DNA of 64,000 bases from Lyngbya sp. PCC 8106. GTDB taxonomy: Bacteria > Cyanobacteriota > Cyanobacteriia > Cyanobacteriales > Microcoleaceae. Positions 45,102 to 55,265 of the stretch are shown piece by piece. The notes beneath the pieces were generated by a model. It saw only the letters and a list, made by a program, of their open reading frames with translations. It did not search any database and was not told where the DNA came from. The position numbers and the translations under genes are program-made. Every line of letters begins with the position of its first letter. The first letter of the stretch is position 1. The stretch covers positions 23,339 through 87,338 of the forward strand of contig NZ_AAVU01000030.1 in assembly GCF_000169095.1 (NCBI RefSeq), given 5' to 3'.

Positions 45102-45782
45102 GTGCGATTTGACATTATCACCCTGTTCCCAGATTTTTTCAGTTCTCCACTGCAATCCGGATTGCTAGGTAAGGCTTTAGCCAAGGAAATTGCCCAGATT
45201 CATTTGGTCAACCCGCGAGATTTTACGACGGATAAGCATCGACGAGTTGATGATGAACCCTATGGCGGTGGAGTTGGAATGGTACTTAAGCCAGAACCGA
45301 TTTTTGCCGCCGTTGAGTCTGTACCTATCTTACCCCGACGAGACATCATTTTGTTGACTCCCCAGGGAGAACGAATGAATCAAAGTTTATTTCGGGAGTG
45401 GGCGACAAATTTCGATCAACTGGTTGTCATTTGCGGTCATTATGAAGGCATTGACGAACGGATTACTCATATTGTGACTCGGGAAGTCTCTTTAGGCGAT
45501 TTTGTCCTTACTGGCGGCGAAATTCCGGCGATGACTTTAGTTAACGGGGTGATTCGTTTACTTCCGGGAACGGTGGGTAAGGAAGAATCTCTCAAAGCCG
45601 AAAGTTTTGAACAACAGTTACTTGATTATCCCCACTACACCCGACCCGCAGAATTTCGCGGTTGGAAAGTTCCCGATGTTTTACGGTCGGGAAATCATGC
45701 TGAAATTGAAAAGTGGCGACAACAACAGCAACTTCAACGCACTCGTGAACGTCGTCCGGATTTATTGGATCTTGATCTGTAA
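45102..45782 (+). CDS. trmD: tRNA (guanine-N1)-methyltransferase
   Basis: A 226-residue SPOUT-class enzyme that methylates G37 of tRNAs with G36 and so prevents frameshifting. RFDIITLFPDFF starts the protein from a GTG at 45102. RRVDDEPYGGGVGMVLKPEP, ICGHYEGIDERI and SLGDFVLTGGEIPAM form the trefoil-knot SAM site. It is complete and of normal length. Confidence 0.95.
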   Translation: MRFDIITLFPDFFSSPLQSGLLGKALAKEIAQIHLVNPRDFTTDKHRRVDDEPYGGGVGMVLKPEPIFAAVESVPILPRRDIILLTPQGERMNQSLFREWATNFDQLVVICGHYEGIDERITHIVTREVSLGDFVLTGGEIPAMTLVNGVIRLLPGTVGKEESLKAESFEQQLLDYPHYTRPAEFRGWKVPDVLRSGNHAEIEKWRQQQQLQRTRERRPDLLDLDL

Positions 45783-46368
45783 TTGAATTGAGGGGAGAAA
45801 CACTTGAGGATGAATCCTTCTGCGGTGATTTACCCCTCGTTTATTCGGGGAAAATATCAAACCTTGTTCTTTTTTGGTCTACTCTCACAATTCAAGTTCA
45901 AGATTACCCGTTCTTCCAATGACAGAAACGATACAGACCGTTGGTGAGAATTAATTCCCCAAAATTTTACTTCTCAAAAAACTGTTTTTAATCAAATTCG
46001 GTGTATAATAAAGTGTTTAAGGAGTTCAACTATAGGATATTCCGTTAAGTCTGTCATTACAGATTGACGCTTCCTAGAAAGTTCTACATTTCCTTTTTCT
46101 AAACCTCAATATCTTCATTTGTTACAATCATCAGGGATTGTTGCTATCCGGGCATTTTGTAGAGATAGATCAGACTAAAACCCCTCTCTCACCCACTCTA
46201 CTTAGACTCAGAATTAGGGGCATCTAGAACCATCAGAGGATCTCGTTTAAAAGTTTTTTTCATTTCTATATCTAGGTTTAATTTAATCTGGAATACTTTC
46301 AAGTCAGAGGTTTAGAACTCTGGCTAGTCGTTTGGTTGCAAAAATAAGCTTAAAAGTAGGATAAAGAT
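45783..46368. other. 586-base intergenic region before the sugar phosphorylase gene
   Basis: Just after trmD a nested weak hairpin (GAGGGG...CCCCTC around 45790-45838, inner AGGAT/ATCCT) might aid termination. A TATAAT at 46004-46009 is a candidate -10 without a good -35. AGGATAAAGAT precedes the ATG at 46369. Small open frames here have no family resemblance. Confidence 0.4.
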
Positions 46369-48117
46369 ATGGCTATTACTCAATCCCTCGAAAAATATCA
46401 ATACTTTCAACAGCGAGTTCAACCCTTATTAGAAATCATTTATGATCAATCTACAGTCCAAACCTTATTAAAGCAAATTTTTGAGATTCTTCAAGACCAT
46501 TCCTCAGACTTTCACGAAGAAAATCTCAATAAATGGAGTCAAGACAACATTTTACTGATTACTTACGGTAACAGTATTGAAAAATTTGGAGAACAACCCT
46601 TACTCACCCTCAAAAACTTCTTAGATAAATATCTCAAAGACACCATTACAGGGGTTCACATTTTACCCTTTTTTCCTTACAGTTCCGACGATGGATTTTC
46701 AGTAATTGACTATCTAAAGGTAAATCCCCAACTTGGAGATTGGGAAGATATCGAAAATATTGCCAATCAATTTGACTTGATGGCTGATCTTGTGATTAAT
46801 CATATCTCCAGTCAAAGCGATTGGTTTCAGCAGTTTCAACAAGGCGAAAAACCCGGTTCTGATTATTTTATCACCGTTGATCCGAGTACAGATTTATCAG
46901 CCGTTGTTCGTCCTCGTAGTACACCTGTGATCACTCCAGTTGACACACCAGAAGGCGAAAAACACGTTTGGGCAACTTTTAGTGAAGATCAAATTGATCT
47001 CAACTTTGCCAATCCAAATGTCTTGTTAGAATTTATCAAAATTATTCTCATTTATGTTAGCAAAGGTGCTAAATATATTCGCTTAGATGCGGTGGGATTT
47101 CTCTGGAAAGAAATCGGTACTTCTTGTATTCATCTTCCTCAAACTCATGCTGTAGTTAAACTCCTGCGAGAACTCTTGCAACTGGTAAATCCTTCTGTTG
47201 TGTTAATTACAGAAACCAACGTTCCCAACCGAGAGAATTTAAGCTATTTGGGCAACCGAAATGAGGCACACATGATTTATAATTTTAGTTTGCCTCCTCT
47301 GGTTTTACACGCCCTCATTCAAGGAAAATCCGACTATTTAAAAACCTGGATGATGAGTATGCCACCTGCCCCTTTAGGCTGTGCTTACTTCAATTTTACG
47401 GCTTCCCATGATGGCATTGGTTTACGTCCAACTGAGGGATTATTATCAGAACAAGAGTATTGGACGATGTTAGAAACCATGAAAAAATTTGGGGGAAAAG
47501 TGAGTATGAGAACAAAACCGGATGGGAGTGAAAGCCCCTATGAACTGAATATTTCTCTGTTTGATGCAATGAAAGGAACGGTTCGAGGGGAAGATAAATG
47601 GCAAGTTCAACGGTTTCTCTGTTCACAAACAATTATGATGTCGTTAGAAGGAATTCCGGCTTTTTATATTCATAGTTTGCTAGCGACACCCAATGATTAT
47701 ATTAAGCTGAAACAAACAGGCAGAAATCGTTCGATTAATCGCCATGAATGTGATCTAAACGAACTGGAAAATAAACTCAGTCATCCTCATTCACCCCAAT
47801 CTATTGTCTTTCGAGAACTCTGTCGTCGGATTCAAATTCGTCGCCGTCAAAGCGCTTTTCATCCTAATGCAACTCAGTATACACTACAATTGAAGCGAGT
47901 GCTATTTGGGTTTTGGCGACAGAGTATTATTCGCGATCAAAGTATCTTTTGTATTTTCAATTTAACGGATCAGCCACAAGTTTTGCGATTATCAGATTTG
48001 AATTTAGTATGTACCGATCCCTGGTGTGATTTGATTAGTGGTGAGACAGTCGATAATATCTATTCTTGCTTAAATCTGCATCCTTATCAAGCGATTTGGC
48101 TAACGAATAAATTCTAA
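46369..48117 (+). CDS. GH13 sugar phosphorylase (sucrose phosphorylase-like)
   Basis: A 582-residue alpha-amylase-superfamily enzyme of the sucrose phosphorylase subgroup (GH13_18). GVHILPFFPYSSDDGFSVIDY and LVINHISSQSDWFQQF are diagnostic of this subgroup. The catalytic nucleophile is Asp in IRLDAVGF, the acid/base is Glu in ITETNVP, and the transition-state Asp is in ASHDGIGLRP. The family cleaves sucrose, glucosylglycerol or glucosylglycerate with phosphate to give glucose-1-phosphate. Which one applies here cannot be decided by eye. Compatible-solute recycling is likely in a cyanobacterium. It is a single gene. Confidence 0.85.
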   Translation: MAITQSLEKYQYFQQRVQPLLEIIYDQSTVQTLLKQIFEILQDHSSDFHEENLNKWSQDNILLITYGNSIEKFGEQPLLTLKNFLDKYLKDTITGVHILPFFPYSSDDGFSVIDYLKVNPQLGDWEDIENIANQFDLMADLVINHISSQSDWFQQFQQGEKPGSDYFITVDPSTDLSAVVRPRSTPVITPVDTPEGEKHVWATFSEDQIDLNFANPNVLLEFIKIILIYVSKGAKYIRLDAVGFLWKEIGTSCIHLPQTHAVVKLLRELLQLVNPSVVLITETNVPNRENLSYLGNRNEAHMIYNFSLPPLVLHALIQGKSDYLKTWMMSMPPAPLGCAYFNFTASHDGIGLRPTEGLLSEQEYWTMLETMKKFGGKVSMRTKPDGSESPYELNISLFDAMKGTVRGEDKWQVQRFLCSQTIMMSLEGIPAFYIHSLLATPNDYIKLKQTGRNRSINRHECDLNELENKLSHPHSPQSIVFRELCRRIQIRRRQSAFHPNATQYTLQLKRVLFGFWRQSIIRDQSIFCIFNLTDQPQVLRLSDLNLVCTDPWCDLISGETVDNIYSCLNLHPYQAIWLTNKF

Positions 48118-48323
48118 TTTCCGGTTGAGTCATCTGGCGTTTAAAGTTCACAAAATCTTACTTGTATTATACCTTGGAGGTGTTCGATTTGAGCATCTCT
48201 ATTTATTTTTGAGCAGAAATCAAATGTCGATTTGTAAAATTGATTACCCGATCAAGAAATTTTGATGATAAGATAAGAGACTTCATTTTTTTCTGAAGTT
48301 TCACTTACTTGAGAGTTGGGTTT

Positions 48324-49052
48324 ATGAGTTTAACTGAGATTTATCCAAAAACAAATCAAAAAGTAAAATCCTATTTATGGATGATTCTTCTTTTTGATCT
48401 AGTTTTCCTGGGTTTAACAATTCGTCGGGCGGTTTTACTGGGAAAAAGTCCGATGGTTTACTTTGGAGAAACAGGGATTATTAGCTGGTTATCTTGTTTG
48501 CAGTTGTTGATTCTTTCGGGATTAGCCTGGAAAATTTATCGCATCCGAAAATTAGCCCCGATAGAAACAAAAGGAAAAAAATTACCGCAAACGTTATGGA
48601 AACTGATTGCCATTGGATTTTTATTTTTGGCTGTAGATGAAATTGTGCAAATTCACGAAGCAACGGATTTTTTGATTCATTGGGTTTTTCAAATTCCAGA
48701 TAACAGTAAGTTTCTACAACTTGATGGGTTAATTGTTGCGGGTTATAGTGCTATTGGTGCATATATTTTATACTCTTTTTGGGATGAATTTAAACGGTAT
48801 AAACCTGCATTTTATCTGTTTGTTTTAGGTTTTGCTTTCAAAGCCACTATGGTTTTCATTGATTTGGGTACCGATGATGACAGCATTTTTTCATTTTGGT
48901 TAGCCGATCCCAAACGTCATAAACTGATGTATGACTGGGTACAAACGGTAGAAGAATCGTTTAAAATTCTAGCTGAAGGTGCATTTATCGCTGCTTTTAT
49001 TGCTTGTTTACAAATTGCTAAACGAATGACTCGAAACCAAATTCCCGAGTAA
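48324..49052 (+). CDS. Hypothetical multi-pass membrane protein
   Basis: A 242-residue protein with about six hydrophobic helices (near 18-35, 48-65, 90-105, 132-150, 160-178, 210-230) and a conserved-looking acidic/His stretch FLAVDEIVQIHEATDFLIHW in the middle. I do not recognise the family. I chose the ATG at 48324. A TTG five codons upstream is unlikely. Confidence 0.65.
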   Translation: MSLTEIYPKTNQKVKSYLWMILLFDLVFLGLTIRRAVLLGKSPMVYFGETGIISWLSCLQLLILSGLAWKIYRIRKLAPIETKGKKLPQTLWKLIAIGFLFLAVDEIVQIHEATDFLIHWVFQIPDNSKFLQLDGLIVAGYSAIGAYILYSFWDEFKRYKPAFYLFVLGFAFKATMVFIDLGTDDDSIFSFWLADPKRHKLMYDWVQTVEESFKILAEGAFIAAFIACLQIAKRMTRNQIPE

Positions 49053-49140
49053 AATAGAGTCAACCCTCAGTTATCAGATTTGGAAATCAAGCTAATTTTT
49101 TAACTGAGGGTGATCACAGAAATCAAGCTATATTTTACCT

Positions 49141-50931
49141 TTACAAACCATATACCCAAATAATCAGTAAGGGTGTAAAGATGCTTAATAAGAGCGAGAG
49201 AGGGGCACCAACTCGGGTAAAGTCAAAAAACTTATATCCCCCTGTACTATAAACCATTGTATTAGTTTGATAGCCAATCGGTGTCATAAAGCTACAAGAT
49301 GCGGCTAATGTCACTGCAAACATTAACGCAAACGGGTTTAAACCTAGAGTTTTTGCAACTTCCACAGAAATCGGAATCATCAATAAAACAGAAGCATTAT
49401 TGGAAAGGATTTCAGTCAGTAAAACAGTCACAACATAGAAGAACATCACAATCCAATAACCCGAAAGATTTCCCCCAACTGCAACTAAACCTCGGGCTAA
49501 CAATTCCGTTGTTCCTGATTTTTCCATCGCAATTCCTAAGGGGATTAATCCTGCTAACAGAAAAATAACATCCCAACGAATCGCCCCATAAATTTCTCCC
49601 GGCTTGAGACATCCGGTAATCACCATTACAATCACACCTGCTAAAGCACTCACCAAAATGGGAAGTAAATTAAAAGCAGACATCAGTACAACACCAACTA
49701 CAATTCCCACCGCAATTTTAGCTTTATCTTGTCGTAAACTTTCGACATCCCGTTGTTCGAGTACCAATAATTCTCGGGTTGTTTGTAAACCAATAAAGCT
49801 TTGTTTTGGGCCTTGAACTAATAATAAATCTCCAAATCTCAATGGAGTTTTTCCGAGACGTCCACGAACTAATTCCGCACCTCTACGAATGGCTAAAACG
49901 GTTGCATTATAACGTTGTCGGAAGCGTAAATCTTTTAACGTTGTTCCAATCAGTCGAGAGTTTGAAAGAATTAACACTTCTCCAATTTTTTCCTCTCCTG
50001 AACTCAACATCGATTCAATGGAATCCTCTTTAAACTGTACATCTGGTAATATATTCAGTCCTCGTTCTTCTCGAATTTTCAGTAAGTCATCTCGACTACA
50101 ACGAATAATTAAAATATCACCTTCACGCAAGTTTTTATCGGCGAAAGGTTGAGGAAGATGAACTTTATCCCGAACCAACTCTAAAACGTCTAAGTCAAAT
50201 TTACGCTGAATTTCACTTTGTTGTAACGTTTGTCCGACTAAACTCGATTGAGGAGTAATAATCACTTCACTCAGATAGTCGTTGATCTCATAACTCTGAC
50301 CTAAAAAATCACTACCATTCGATTTACGTTTAGGGAGAAGATAGGGAGCAATAAAAGAAATATAAACTAAGCCAATAAAAAAAGAAATTATTCCGACTTT
50401 AGTAAACTGAAATAAGCTAAACGCCCCATAACCCAATTTTTCGGATAAACCACTCGCGAGAATATTGGTAGAAGTCCCAATTAGAGTGATCATTCCTCCT
50501 AAAATAGAAGAATAAGAAAGCGGAATCAAAACTTTGGATAACGGAATTTTTCGTTGTTTACACCAATCTTCAATAATCGGCAGAAAAATCGCCACCACAG
50601 CCGTATTATTAATAAAAGCACTAATCGGGCCAACAATTGCCCCCATGATAAAAATTTGTTGAGAAGGATGTTTTCCGCCCCATTTGATTAACAAGTCTCG
50701 AACAATTTGAATCACACCTGTACGAGTAATTCCTGCACTGAGAATAAACATCGCCATGACTGTAATTGTGGCGGAGTTTCCAAAGCCAGAAATTCCTTCA
50801 TTGGGCGTTACTAACCCTAATACCATCAGGAGAACCGTAACACTCAATGCCGTTAAATCGACAGGTAACCATTCAACAACAAAACTGATTAAGGCTAAAA
50901 TCAGTACACTAAGGGTCAGAACAATTTCCAT
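49141..50931 (-). CDS. SLC13-family anion permease with two TrkA-C (RCK_C) domains
   Basis: A 596-residue transporter with N-terminal helices (1-200), two cytosolic TrkA-C type domains in the middle (about 210-290 and 295-375; LREGDILIIRCSRDD, RFGDLLLVQGP), and a second helical half (about 395-596). SATITVMAMFILSAGI, FINNTAVVAIFLPII and ILSNNASVLLMIPI are the paired signature loops of Na+/anion symporters. The substrate is probably sulfate or another dianion, driven by sodium. The TrkA-C insert suggests ligand gating. Its 5' neighbour GUN4 gene is divergent. Confidence 0.85.
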   Translation of the reverse strand: MEIVLTLSVLILALISFVVEWLPVDLTALSVTVLLMVLGLVTPNEGISGFGNSATITVMAMFILSAGITRTGVIQIVRDLLIKWGGKHPSQQIFIMGAIVGPISAFINNTAVVAIFLPIIEDWCKQRKIPLSKVLIPLSYSSILGGMITLIGTSTNILASGLSEKLGYGAFSLFQFTKVGIISFFIGLVYISFIAPYLLPKRKSNGSDFLGQSYEINDYLSEVIITPQSSLVGQTLQQSEIQRKFDLDVLELVRDKVHLPQPFADKNLREGDILIIRCSRDDLLKIREERGLNILPDVQFKEDSIESMLSSGEEKIGEVLILSNSRLIGTTLKDLRFRQRYNATVLAIRRGAELVRGRLGKTPLRFGDLLLVQGPKQSFIGLQTTRELLVLEQRDVESLRQDKAKIAVGIVVGVVLMSAFNLLPILVSALAGVIVMVITGCLKPGEIYGAIRWDVIFLLAGLIPLGIAMEKSGTTELLARGLVAVGGNLSGYWIVMFFYVVTVLLTEILSNNASVLLMIPISVEVAKTLGLNPFALMFAVTLAASCSFMTPIGYQTNTMVYSTGGYKFFDFTRVGAPLSLLLSIFTPLLIIWVYGL

Positions 50932-51503
50932 ACTAAAGTAATACCTGGTTGATTAGCATTGCAAGAGAGATCGGTTCCATTGGGTTGATCGAAATGACTT
51001 AATTCTAAGTCGATGATTTCAGAAATTTTATCCAGTCTAACCTAATTTCTTAGTCGTCACAGTTTTCATCTCAATTAACTCAAGGGTATTGCATCGGGAT
51101 AATGGTGAGTAGACAAGTAGTAGATTTTTAACCCATAACATTAAATTGGGTTCATTTGCAGATCACAGCAACCTGGACAGAAATCCTTTAAAATTGTCTC
51201 AAAGCTTATGGTTTAGTGTCCCTGATCTCTGAATATTTTTAGGGGGGCAATTGCCGACAATCACTAAGATATCAATGAAGAATGATCATAAAACATCTTT
51301 GCATCTGACCGTCAATCCTGCATCAACAGACTATTCTTCCAATACACCCAGAGTTTGTACTTCTGATCCCAATCATTCGGCCTTCTGCAATGACAGTGTT
51401 CTCATACAGTCGGATTTTTCGTCAACTGTTTATCCTTGACTAGATTGGGCGTTGGTTTACACAATATAGCTAAACCTGACAATTGATTCTAATCTAATCT
51501 AAC
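50932..51503. other. 572-base intergenic region, divergent promoters
   Basis: It lies between the SLC13 gene start (minus) and the GUN4 gene (plus). A 54-codon open frame from ATG 51275 to 51439 has no ribosome binding site and no known family. I see no structured RNA or repeat. Confidence 0.4.
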
Positions 51504-51959
51504 ATGGTCGTGTCTGACGTCAAATTGTGTTCAGATCGTGGAGTTGATTACACAACCCTGCAAGATCTTCTCGCCAATGGTCAATGGAAAGCCGCCAGTC
51601 GAGAAACCTCTCGGGTGATATTGATGGCGGCGCGTCATACTTCTAACAGTGAACTCAGTGCATCGGATGTAGAAAAACTGCCTTGCTTGGATTTGCAGAC
51701 TATCGATCAGCTTTGGGTTGCGTCTTCTGATGGACATTTTGGCTTTTCGGTACAGTACCAGATTTGGGAGAATCTAGGAAAAGGAACCGACTGGGATAGT
51801 TATTGTCAGTTAGGCGATGCTTTGGGGTGGCGAACCGGAGGAAGTTGGATTTCTTTCTTTAAACTCATCTACAACTTACAAGCCCCTCCTGGCCATCTTC
51901 CGTTTGCTCATAAGTGGTTTTTTTCGGTAATGAATCGTATTGAAGCTTGTCAAAATTGA
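51504..51959 (+). CDS. Stand-alone GUN4-domain protein
   Basis: A 151-residue protein made almost wholly of a GUN4 domain: DYTTLQDLLANGQWKAASRET, CLDLQTIDQLWVASSDGHFGFSVQ, LGDALGWRTGG, and LPFAHKWFFSV. GUN4 proteins bind protoporphyrin or Mg-protoporphyrin and activate Mg-chelatase. This copy is shorter than typical cyanobacterial Gun4 (about 230 residues) because it lacks the N-terminal helical bundle. It may therefore be a paralogue rather than the chlorophyll-pathway Gun4. It is followed by a strong terminator hairpin. Confidence 0.85.
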   Translation: MVVSDVKLCSDRGVDYTTLQDLLANGQWKAASRETSRVILMAARHTSNSELSASDVEKLPCLDLQTIDQLWVASSDGHFGFSVQYQIWENLGKGTDWDSYCQLGDALGWRTGGSWISFFKLIYNLQAPPGHLPFAHKWFFSVMNRIEACQN

Positions 51960-52053
51960 GTTGTAAAGTGCGTTGAATCGTTAACGTTTTTTGAATGAAA
52001 TTCAACGGGTTTCAGGCATTGATCGCAATCAGAATTATTTTGTAAATGACATT

Positions 52054-52078
52054 ACCCCCAAACTCCCAAATTGGGGGT
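52054..52078. terminator. Bidirectional terminator between GUN4 and ictB
   Basis: ACCCCCAA (52054-52061) and TTGGGGGT (52071-52078) form a perfect 8-bp stem with a 9-base loop, followed by TTT. It lies about 95 bases past the GUN4 stop and 19 bases past the end of convergent ictB. Confidence 0.65.
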
Positions 52079-52096
52079 TTATCTGCATTTTTGTAA

Positions 52097-53497
52097 TTAC
52101 AATGGGTTGGGACTCACCTCTGATTTCGGTAAGCGCTGATAAAAACTCGCAACGATCGCCATCATTAACCACCACAACGTATTCACTTGTGGACGATACC
52201 AAACGGTATCAACAGAACCATGCGCCATCATACCGATAATTGTCGCGATCGCAGCGATTAACCACAATCCTTGAGTATTTCTCAATTCTCGCAACCGTTG
52301 CAATTGTAACCAGCCTTGATGCAAAGTAACAACTAATAACCACAGAAAACAAGTTAAACCAATTATTCCCGTTTCGACGGCGATTTCTAAGATCACAGAA
52401 TAGGCACTCAAAGCGCTGTAGCGAGGTCTCATGTAAAGGGGGTAAATTTTGTTAAAAGCGTTATTACCCGGCCCTATGCCCAAAATAGGGCGATCCTGAA
52501 TCATTTCTAGGACTGCCGCCCAAACGTTCATGCGAAAGTTGTTGCTGCTATCTTCTCGTCCAACAAAAATACTCGCCACTCGCAAGCGTAAAGCCGGAAC
52601 TGTTATCACTGCTAAGATTAAAAATGCGGCTAAACTGCCAATTCCAATCGGTACTGCCCATTGACGCCAAAACGGTGAAAAGTTAATACTCAACCAATAC
52701 AATAATAATACCGCCAACGTAAACATTAAAGCCACAAAACCGATCCAACCACCTCGACTAAATGTAAGTACCAAACAGGCGGAATTAACAACTGTCATGG
52801 TTAATCCTAAAGCTTTCGGTAGCCAACCTTCCCAAACAAACATCGCCGCCACACTAAACGCACAAGCAGGTAATAAATATCCCGCTAATAAGTTCGGATT
52901 TCCTAAGTAGCTAAACACCCGAATTAAATCCGCTTGTGCAGAAGTCGGATCAACCCAAGTTGCTGAGGCTTCTACCCCAAAAAACCATTGTCGCAAACCG
53001 TAAATACTGACAATCAGAACAATATGTAGATAAAACGTGATAAAAATAGATCGAATCCGAGGCGATCGCAATATTCTCGCCATTAGGAAAAATAGGATTA
53101 AATACAGCGTTAGTTTGATTAAACCGCTTAAGGCGGCAGCTTTCACCGGAGATAATGCGGTTGCAGTTACAGCAACTCCCCAGTACAACAAAACTAATAG
53201 ATGAATTGGGGTAAATGCAGTTTCTGACGGATCATCACACAAGGTTAATAGTACCCAAAACCCTGCACAAGCAATGAGTAAAACTCCAATTAAAGCAGTA
53301 CCCACAAACGGCGCTAAACTAAACACCAAACTGATTAAAACGGCGCCGAGAGGTTCCCCCCATTGCATCAGCCAACTACCTTGTCGCCAGTTTCGCAGAC
53401 AACCACTCAGGCGATAAATCAGGCTACCACTGCGCCACTGATAGGGAGATAAATAAGTAAGTGTTAACTGTTGCCAAACTGAATTAAGCGTTGTCAT
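52097..53497 (-). CDS. ictB: IctB-family membrane protein (O-antigen ligase-like)
   Basis: A 466-residue protein with about ten membrane helices. The N-terminus (SVWQQLTLTYLSPYQWRSGS) and the FSRGGWIGF...GIGPGNNAFNKIYPLYM region match cyanobacterial IctB. It was first described as a putative inorganic carbon transporter, but by fold it is a Wzy/O-antigen-ligase type protein. Its transport role is doubtful in the literature. The gene is divergent from a membrane glycosyltransferase, which agrees better with a surface-glycan role (inference). Confidence 0.85.
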   Translation of the reverse strand: MTTLNSVWQQLTLTYLSPYQWRSGSLIYRLSGCLRNWRQGSWLMQWGEPLGAVLISLVFSLAPFVGTALIGVLLIACAGFWVLLTLCDDPSETAFTPIHLLVLLYWGVAVTATALSPVKAAALSGLIKLTLYLILFFLMARILRSPRIRSIFITFYLHIVLIVSIYGLRQWFFGVEASATWVDPTSAQADLIRVFSYLGNPNLLAGYLLPACAFSVAAMFVWEGWLPKALGLTMTVVNSACLVLTFSRGGWIGFVALMFTLAVLLLYWLSINFSPFWRQWAVPIGIGSLAAFLILAVITVPALRLRVASIFVGREDSSNNFRMNVWAAVLEMIQDRPILGIGPGNNAFNKIYPLYMRPRYSALSAYSVILEIAVETGIIGLTCFLWLLVVTLHQGWLQLQRLRELRNTQGLWLIAAIATIIGMMAHGSVDTVWYRPQVNTLWWLMMAIVASFYQRLPKSEVSPNPL

Positions 53498-53637
53498 AGG
53501 TTTATTGTTTGCAGCGGATGTGAGAAGATTTTTGTTCTAGTAATGTCTACAGCACAGAGTATCATCGATGAGGACAGTATTCAAGATTTTCGATCATCCT
53601 CTAACATTTTCTAAATATATCAGTTAAAAATCAAGTG

Positions 53638-55224
53638 ATGAATTCCTCAAAACCTACAAATAATTGGTTCAAACAGTTGGCGATTATTTTGATTATTGTT
53701 GGCGTTGGATTTCGGTTTGTCAATCTCGGTCATCAAGTTTATTGGTATGATGAAGTTCAAACGTCTTTTAGAATTTCCGGCTATACCCAAGAGGATTTTT
53801 TTCAACAGGTTTACATCGGTTGGCCTCATACCGTCGAAGATTTACTCAATACCTATCAATATCCAACCTCAGAACGCAACTTACAGGATTCTTTTACAGC
53901 TTTAACTAAACATCCTGAACATTCACCGCTTTATTTTCTCACGGCCCGCCTTTGGATGCAAACCTTTCCTCATTCCGTCACCACAATTAGAACTTTATCG
54001 GCTTTGATTAGTTTACTCATTTTTCCGGCGATTTATTGGTTGTGTTGGGAGTTGTTTCAGTCGGTGTCTGTGAGTTGGGTTGCGATGGGGATTATTGCGA
54101 TTTCTCCGTTTCATCTTCTCTACGCTCAAGAAGCCCGTGCTTATAGTCTTTGGGCTGTTAGTATTTTACTTTCAAGTGCGGCTTTATTGCAAGCGTTGAG
54201 AATTAGTAAAACTGAAAAATCTCTCCAATCTAAAATTTTAAATTGGGGAATTTATTCGCTGACTGTTGGCTTTGGATTATATAGTCATTTATTTTCTATT
54301 TTTGTTTTGGCGGCACAGACTGCTTATGTTTTTTTTACTCCAGTTTGGCAAAAGCGAAAATTCATCCTTCCCTATCTGTTTTCGAGTTTAATTGGAGTTG
54401 TGCTGTTTACTCCTTGGTTGTTTGTTTTTGTTCAGAACTTAGCCTTTTTTCTCGAAAATACAGAATCTCGTTTGGTTCCTCGTGAGGGTTTGATGTTATT
54501 TTGGTTATTAAATTTAAACCGAATTTTCTTTGATGTTAACCAGGGAATTAGTCCGTTAAATCTCACTTTGTATTTAACTCTAGGTTTAACGATATACGCC
54601 TTATATTTTTTAATCAAAAACACGCCGAAAAACGTTTGGTTATTCATTTTAACTTTAATAGGAGTTCCGGGAATGATTTTGATTTTACCGGATATTATTT
54701 TAGGGGGACGGGGTTCAACCATTGCGCGATATGCCATGCCTTGTTATTTAGGAATTCAAATATCTGTCGCTTATCTTTTGACGGAAAAACTAACAACTGC
54801 GAAAATTCCAAGTTCACAGAAAAAACGATGGAAATGGATTTTATACACTCTGATTTTGAGTGGGATTTTATCCTGTACTGTGAGTTTATTTCATCCCGTT
54901 TGGTGGCACAAAAGTTATGCTAAAAGTCGAGATATTCCCATCTCCGCTAAGATTATTAATCAATCTCCATCTCCCCTTATAATTAGTGATGAAGAACCGG
55001 GAAGAATTATGTCTTTATTACATCAACTCAAACCTAATGTTACGATTCAATTGATGCCCGAATATCAAGTTCCTGTCTTGCCAAATTTAGAACCCTTTAG
55101 TGATGTTTTGTTATACCGTCCAACCCAAAGATTAATTGAGGGAATGGAAAAAATTTATAACGTTAAAGTTGAAAAACCCTATGAAACCAGTTGGGTGAGA
55201 AAAGTCTTATTTCCACAAAAATAA
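53638..55224 (+). CDS. Membrane glycosyltransferase, GT-C fold (GT39/PMT-like)
   Basis: A 528-residue protein with about ten hydrophobic helices. The acidic pair in VYWYDEVQTSF in the first loop is the catalytic-metal motif of GT-C enzymes. LLYAQEARAYSLW is the second conserved loop of ArnT/PMT-like transferases. It should transfer a sugar from a polyprenyl-linked donor on the outer face of the membrane. The acceptor is unknown. I chose the ATG at 53638 rather than the adjacent GTG at 53635. It is divergent from ictB with 140 bases between them, so the two may share control. Confidence 0.78.
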   Translation: MNSSKPTNNWFKQLAIILIIVGVGFRFVNLGHQVYWYDEVQTSFRISGYTQEDFFQQVYIGWPHTVEDLLNTYQYPTSERNLQDSFTALTKHPEHSPLYFLTARLWMQTFPHSVTTIRTLSALISLLIFPAIYWLCWELFQSVSVSWVAMGIIAISPFHLLYAQEARAYSLWAVSILLSSAALLQALRISKTEKSLQSKILNWGIYSLTVGFGLYSHLFSIFVLAAQTAYVFFTPVWQKRKFILPYLFSSLIGVVLFTPWLFVFVQNLAFFLENTESRLVPREGLMLFWLLNLNRIFFDVNQGISPLNLTLYLTLGLTIYALYFLIKNTPKNVWLFILTLIGVPGMILILPDIILGGRGSTIARYAMPCYLGIQISVAYLLTEKLTTAKIPSSQKKRWKWILYTLILSGILSCTVSLFHPVWWHKSYAKSRDIPISAKIINQSPSPLIISDEEPGRIMSLLHQLKPNVTIQLMPEYQVPVLPNLEPFSDVLLYRPTQRLIEGMEKIYNVKVEKPYETSWVRKVLFPQK

Positions 55225-55265
55225 TAGCTAACTGCTACAGTAAAATAGTAATGATTTGAGGTAAA

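Noticed and set aside
51275..51439. 54-codon frame before the GUN4 gene
   Set aside because: No ribosome binding site and no recognisable motif. It is in a different frame from GUN4, so it is not an N-terminal extension.
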